A stretch of 64,000 bases of DNA, taken from contig OV121095.1 of the NCBI GenBank assembly GCA_921293015.1, positions 33,267,484 through 33,331,483 of the forward strand. Direction: 5' to 3'. The first letter of the stretch is position 1; each line of letters begins with the position of its first letter. The notes below the pieces were generated by a model, which saw nothing but the letters and a program-made list of their open reading frames with translations, did no database searches and was not told the DNA's origin. Shown here piece after piece: positions 59,435 to 64,000 of this stretch. The position numbers and the translations under genes are program-made. This stretch comes from Phorcus lineatus (lineage: Eukaryota; Mollusca; Gastropoda; Trochida; Trochidae).

Positions 59435-61550
59435 TTTGTTAAATAATGTTTCATTTCCTTTCTTTATTTTCTTCATTTTTCACGATACATACATGTAGAT
59501 CTTACCTCTTGGCGTACCAATAATCATAATTGTTTTCAAACAATTTTCATTTGCATAATTTTAAAACAAATGTGACTAATGCTTTGAAGCTGCTATTCAT
59601 CAACCCTTTCAAATCCTTGTTAACTTTGAGTGGAGAATATCAGATTTCAGTTCATTAGCCTTGTGTACCTGACTTGGCAGGTGAAGTTGCCACCAGAAAA
59701 GCATTTAAATCTTTACCATGTGTATCCCGCCTTGATGGTATATTTGAAAGATTTAAGGCGATCTTATCGTATGATTTCAATTCTTCAGCAGCCTATACTT
59801 GTGTACCTTCCATATAATGAGCGCGTTAGTAGCTTTATTGCTATTTTGAACGTCTGGAGTAAATACATCACGATGTTATAGTGTATACACCTTTCTAGTG
59901 TGTTCTCTTAAAGATATGATATCTTGATATATGCTGGAAAAACATGTTTCCATCTATTTTGTCATAAAAGAAAACGAAAGCATTGATTTTTTTAAAGTTT
60001 GTTCATTTTCTTATAGATAACTTTTTTTTTTGGTAAAACAATTTAAGATTTTGATGTCGTAAATAAAGTTTTTATTTTAAAACTTCCGTACAGTTGATAA
60101 AAAAGTGTAATTGCCTTTTAAGAAATCCTTTTTTTCGATCCGTTTATTTATAATTGTTCACTATTTTACTAATCTTAGTCATTCATTGGTAACTCTCCCA
60201 ATTATTTCAAATGGTAAGGCTTTTATTATTAATTACAATTAGTGAAGGGATTTATTATTTTTAGTTCAAACTTCTTTCTCTCTCATTCTTATTGGGATCA
60301 AATAGATTGTAAGAATACACGCTTTCTGTTTGGTTGGGCCAGCTGTCGTACTTTTTGCATGTGTGGATGATGTCAAATTTTCTAAAATCCAGATCTTTTT
60401 CTCTACAGTCACATATTTCCAAACCAACAGTTACATGTAGCTATGAAGAGATATTCAATTAATTTCTTAACTCACTAAGATTACATTTGTATCATGAGTT
60501 TTTTTTATCTATATATCTAAATGAATAAAAGTATTATATTTACCTTACATGTACAATGCCTAAACTTAAACGTAGGGGCTGTCAGAAATAATCTCTTAAA
60601 CGACATACATGCCTAGAACTTTAGTTTGAAATAAAAACTATTCTATTTACTTTTTTTGGGTTGGTTTAGCTTTTGCTCCCCTGTGACTGAGTTTTAGTGC
60701 ATTGCTTTGTCCTGTTGAGTGGCATGTACGAGTTGTTCTATACCTATGTTAACATAAGGTTGCAGCGTTACTAAAGGCCTTTTGTACATATTTGTAATCA
60801 TTTTTATTCCATATTTTCATCTTTGCTGATGTATTTGTGAAGTTTGTTTGGAAACTAAATTTAATTTTCAGTTGCGTCAATATTTTATAATAAACATGAT
60901 ATGTTTGTCTCACATTTGAAACAGAATACATCCACAATATTTCTGATTAGATTACAAGTTGCACATGAAGAGGGGAAATCTCGTTTTAAGCTTTTGATTT
61001 TAAAGTTTTGAGTGATTTAGGAAAGCATGTCCAACTTTAATCGTAAACTTACGCATTTATATTGAAAAATGTGAATTAAAACTTTGAAAACTTTGATGGA
61101 ATTGTTTAAAATACTTTTATAGGAAAGAGGAACGTGGAAAGCAGAAATCAATAAACCTCTGTAGAGGAATAGATTAGGAAATGCTTTCATTTACTGTTCT
61201 AATGAACTTTGAGTTTATTTCTATAACATCGGTCAGGAGTCGAATCCTGATGTCTGATATATGTTAAACTGAAAGATATAATCACTGACAAAGTGCTACA
61301 AATGAAGATTTTATAGGTCGTAACAGCAAATTTTGGAAAAGCCCCCCTGTGGCATCTTTTCTATTTAAGGATACTAATCCATTAACAAGACTTTCTTTTC
61401 GTTGCATTTTCTTTCCTATAATAGTCACAGTTGTAAATGTAAGTACACTTTCTTAATGGAAATAGAATAGAAATTTTACGTTCTGCCGGTGAAAACGGCA
61501 TACATGAATGTGAGTCTCTCCCCTTAAAAATCATTCCTGTTTAGTTCTGA
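59435..61550. other. No firm gene
   Basis: A plus frame at 59630-59881 has KDLRRSYRMIS, a superficial kinase-loop look-alike (see rejected items). A T-arm-like hairpin, tcaggagtcgaatcctga, lies near 61231-61248 without the rest of a tRNA. Confidence 0.35.
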
Positions 61551-61757
61551 TTACCACAAGGCACAGTAAGTTAGTATGATGTTAATAAGTATCTGGACTT
61601 GAGTTCTATAACGGACAACATTACACCGAGTGCATTTAAGTCCCTGAACTTGAAATGTCATGTACACAAGGGGCCATACTATACAGGCAAGCAAGTCTCT
61701 TGCACTTGAGATGCAATCATCTTTAGGCCTGTTAGTGACACGACTAGAAAGGCACAA
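61551..61757 (-). pseudogene. Weak relative of the right-end kinase fragments
   Basis: The minus-strand frame has PLVYMTFQVQGLKC and later RYRTQVQIL. The fragment at 63111-63407 has GLVYIRSF and later AYRTQVMKC in the same order with slightly shorter spacing. The nucleotide stretch acttgagttctata (plus strand) is identical at about 61593 and 63301. This suggests a third, more decayed copy of that region, but kinase motifs themselves are not visible here. Confidence 0.2.
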
Positions 61758-61920
61758 ATCTCATAGAAAGGCACGTACGTTTTTCATTTGTATAAGGAAG
61801 TATTATAATGTGTAAAGTTTACAGCCCTTGCTCATAATTGTATCTTGCAGTGGTGGTAGTGAAATTAGTACTTTGCACAGTATAGTCGCAGAGTGTAACA
61901 GTACATGTAGTTCAATACAT

Positions 61921-62083
61921 ATATAGAACGTCATACTAGTGCATTTTGATGTTTTTTATTGAACGAGAAGATGTCATGGGAGCAGAGAAACAACGAGTTC
62001 GAAGAACGAGTTGTTTCTATGCTCCCATGACATTTTCGAGTTCAATACAAAACATCAAAATGCACTAGTATGACGTTCTATAT
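61921..62083. mobile_element. Near-perfect 80-bp-arm palindrome
   Basis: Two 80-bp arms lie around a 3-nt centre (gaa, 62001-62003), matching at about 73 of 80 positions by my count. The left arm has atatagaacgtcatactagt, gcattttgatgtttt and atgtcatgggagca, and the right arm mirrors them. The mismatches cluster in gag/ctc-type blocks. It has no coding capacity. It resembles the 46911-47042 element in size, in ending near cga/tcg-rich centres and in its right flank, so both may belong to one foldback family. Confidence 0.9.
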
Positions 62084-62541
62084 TTATTATATACCCGATC
62101 TTAATTAATAAAAATATGTTTTATAAAAAATAAAAGGTTGCGTAGCAATACACATTTTCACGCCATACATACTTCCGCGTTGAGGTTACCTTGACATTGG
62201 TATTAGTACGCCGATGACCGAATAACGCAATTGACCTGAATGCCACATTCCTCCGCATGACGTCAAGTATAGCAAGTCCGACTTTCACATCTTACGATAA
62301 CAACAAATAGATAAAATGAAAGATATTTTGATCAAATTCAGAATTGATTTAATATGATAAAGCATAAATCAAACAATGATCAAGCTATTTTGTTTATAAA
62401 CAATCGTGTAGAAATCAGTAACTTTTAAAGTTGAAGGTCATTTTCAAAATTTTCAAATACGTTGTCGTCATATTGGCTCGCGCCGTCAGTTAGTCGGAGT
62501 CACTGTTGAAGATAACACGTCTACGCTTTTGCTGCTGATTT
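62084..62541. other. No gene; flank of palindrome
   Basis: The sequence begins tatacccgatcttaatt, like the flank of the 46.9 kb palindrome, and carries a TGACGTCA octamer near 62258, as that flank does near 47128. It may be the outer part of the same mobile element. Confidence 0.4.
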
Positions 62542-62723
62542 TCATGGTTCATGATATTTGTTTATACTTGTAATCAAATCATTTCGAAATGACAATCTTG
62601 TTTTATAAAGCTTTTGTGCAACTCTCGCAAACTGGGAATCCCAATGACCTAAATGTATATCTATAAATAGCTGCTTCGGGAAATCCGGGAAGTCCCAAGG
62701 TTCAGAAAAAGTAGAACCGGCAG

Positions 62724-62784
62724 GGGTGCAATACGGAATCTCGAGTGCAATACGGAATTTGAAGACGGATTCCGTATTGCACCC
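62724..62784. repeat. Inverted repeat gggtgcaatacggaatc
   Basis: gggtgcaatacggaatc (62724-62740), a second direct copy of gtgcaatacggaat (62744-62757) and the mirror gattccgtattgcaccc (62768-62784) form a hairpin with 17-bp perfect arms. It lies inside a 119-codon minus-strand frame (62542-62901) that has no recognisable domain and that I do not call as a gene. Confidence 0.85.
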
Positions 62785-63110
62785 TTGTATTACTATCCTA
62801 AGTTTACATGGGTATATAATAAAGTGTGATGTTGCATTTCTACCATTTAAATCCTGTGTGTCTTCTTCAAAAGGATAGCAACGTGTTTCGTGATAGACCA
62901 TAACACTATATTATATAACTACAGAGTTTAGTGACAAAAATCCTTTAGAACAGATGAATATTCATTAGGAGATTGAGTAACATAAGTAATCGTTGCTCAA
63001 AGATAATCATTCAGGTTATTGTATCAGACATCTACTATAAAATATAACCATAATATTCCAATAGTGAAATTATACAGTTTGAAACAATTTTGCAAAACGA
63101 CCTTTACTTA

Positions 63111-63562
63111 TTATGATAGAAGATCGACAATCACTCCATTTATCGATTTATCGGTTGCATGATATTTCTTTATTCCATTGATTACTTTTAATGCTATATC
63201 AAATGCAGTTTCATCTACCGTTCCTACAATTCGAATCGATGCAATATCAATGTCGTCAAATCTTATCAAACTCCTACTCCGAAAATAAGAGCATTTCATC
63301 ACTTGAGTTCTATAAGCGTTATGCTTTCTTGCGTGTCTTAGAAAACTGCGTATATAGACCAATCCATTATTCAAACTTATCAATGAAACTAGGAACATTA
63401 AATCCAATTCTTCTATCCACTACATATCCATACTTTTGTAACGAAATTCTGCCATTTTCTTAAAATACTTCCTTCTTGGGCAAGGCTTACTGCTAAATCA
63501 CCTGCTCGTGACCGTCCATTTATACTATTCAAATGGGCAACGAAATGAACACCGTACCGGGG
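63111..63562 (-). pseudogene. Tyrosine-kinase-like remnant, copy 2 (loop to helix G)
   Basis: Three minus-strand frames tile this region. The first (63416-63562, 49 codons) reads RYGVHFVAHLNSINGRSRAG and on, with strong protein-like composition. The second has KYGYVVDRRIGFNVPS, plausibly the end of an activation loop at the 'LP' before subdomain VIII. The third (63111-63407) has LVSLISLNNGLVY, comparable to 'LRWISPExLxNGxxY'. It continues with IDIASIRIVGTV, comparable to 'SDIWSFGIVxxE' (subdomain IX), and ALKVINGIKKY, comparable to helix G ending 'xIxxGxR'. Frames switch near 63445 and 63400, and stops follow each. The NGLVY codons are identical to those of copy 1 at 63789-63999. No HRD or DFG motif is intact. 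Confidence 0.45.
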
Positions 63563-63788
63563 TTAATGGCTTTTGCTACTGACGTTTATTTAAGTCTTAG
63601 TCGCATATTGCCACAAACAAAACACTTCAAAACCTACATGCCTTCTCTGTGCTAAAGGCTACAATTTCAATAAATGGAATTTAAATGTTTCTATTTTCAT
63701 CCAGAACATGCAACTGACTATAGATATTGTTTTATAAATCCATTTTAGCCTACGCTAATAGATGATTGACGCTATATATAACTTCTTA

Positions 63789-63999
63789 TCTTCTTAAGGG
63801 ATTACGCTTGATGTGTTTATATAAAGGTATTACATAGACCAATCCATTATACAGAGCTCTAGAAATCCAAAGATGTAGAAGATTATCTACTCTTGAATTG
63901 CAATGATCTTCCTGTTCAAAACGGGCAACACTCAACGTACATGTGAACCTTCATGGCCAAGCTGTCTTTGGCCAGAATGTTCCTGCTCCTGAAATCGGA
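63789..63999 (-). pseudogene. Tyrosine-kinase-like remnant, copy 1 (catalytic loop to APE)
   Basis: From the window edge the minus strand reads SDFRSRNILAKDSLAMKV, which fits a tyrosine-kinase catalytic loop of the form HRDLRxRNIL followed by the strand before DFG; the expected DFG is MYV here. After a TGA stop the sequence goes on in another frame with DNLLHLWISRALYNGLVY, which fits 'NLPLRWISPEALYNG' of subdomain VIII with the PE pair disturbed. The order and spacing suit one kinase activation segment broken by a 1-2 nt frameshift. The loop aspartate, arginine and asparagine appear kept but DFG is lost, as in pseudokinases. A donor-like site (tat/gtaata) after NGLVY could mark an exon end. 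Upstream parts lie outside the window. Confidence 0.5.
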
Positions 64000-64000
64000 T

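Noticed and set aside
59630-59881. Plus-strand frame with KDLRRSYRMIS, reminiscent of a catalytic loop
   Set aside because: No supporting flanking subdomains at correct spacing and opposite strand to the other fragments. Treated as chance.
61231-61248. tcaggagtcgaatcctga, T-arm-like hairpin suggesting a tRNA
   Set aside because: No acceptor, D or anticodon arms could be placed around it.
62542-62901. 119-codon minus-strand frame as a gene
   Set aside because: It runs through a perfect inverted repeat and has no domain or conserved pattern that I can see.
1-64000. CRISPR arrays, operons, ribosome binding sites or phage genes
   Set aside because: The sequence has eukaryotic repeat content and lacks bacterial gene structure. 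No spaced identical short repeats of CRISPR type were seen.

Overview
This is AT-rich, non-coding-dominated DNA from an animal, most likely a marine invertebrate. No long open reading frames or bacterial gene spacing are visible. There are RNA polymerase III-type SINEs, TTAA-flanked MITEs, large foldback palindromes, minisatellites and satellite-like arrays. The SINEs have tRNA-like or 5S-rRNA-like heads and a shared body ending in ATT repeats; I associate such SINEs with echinoderm, hemichordate or mollusc genomes, but I cannot fix the phylum. No complete, intact gene was found.

The most interesting signal is a scatter of short, broken protein-coding-like segments on the minus strand that resemble pieces of the animal tyrosine-kinase domain. 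The best are 63789-63999 (catalytic loop to APE region), 63111-63562 (activation segment to helix G), 10701-10998 (helix F to the CW/RP region) and 25267-25609 (activation loop to helix G). Weaker ones lie at 18810-19025, 26784-27020, 28380-28610, 30169-30369, 34035-34322, 38383-38649 and 61551-61757. From about 30.4 to 25.3 kb the pieces run in N-to-C order for a minus-strand gene. The two right-end copies share an identical 17-bp stretch at the same domain position. Frameshifts and stops suggest a decayed tandem family of (pseudo)kinase receptor genes; exons of a divergent living gene are possible. These are by-eye calls with no profile search. Immunoglobulin-like scraps (2.7, 7.1 and 10.0-10.6 kb) and a signal-peptide-like frame (14.4 kb), also on the minus strand, would suit a receptor locus but are weaker.

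Repeats by region: a 222-bp tandem repeat at 7.3-8.0 kb; a 62-bp minisatellite at 13.2-13.7 kb; SINEs at 1.2, 12.6, 15.5, 19.3, 42.6-43.0, 53.2 and 57.2 kb; short direct duplications at 17.0, 24.1, 30.5 and 31.2 kb; a 170-bp array at 35.0-35.7 kb; palindromic foldbacks at 19.8, 46.9 and 62.0 kb; two related TTAA MITEs at 48.1 and 51.6 kb; a 23-nt G run at 50.56 kb; and a strong hairpin abutting a SINE at 53.5 kb. The remaining sequence looks like intergenic or intronic DNA.
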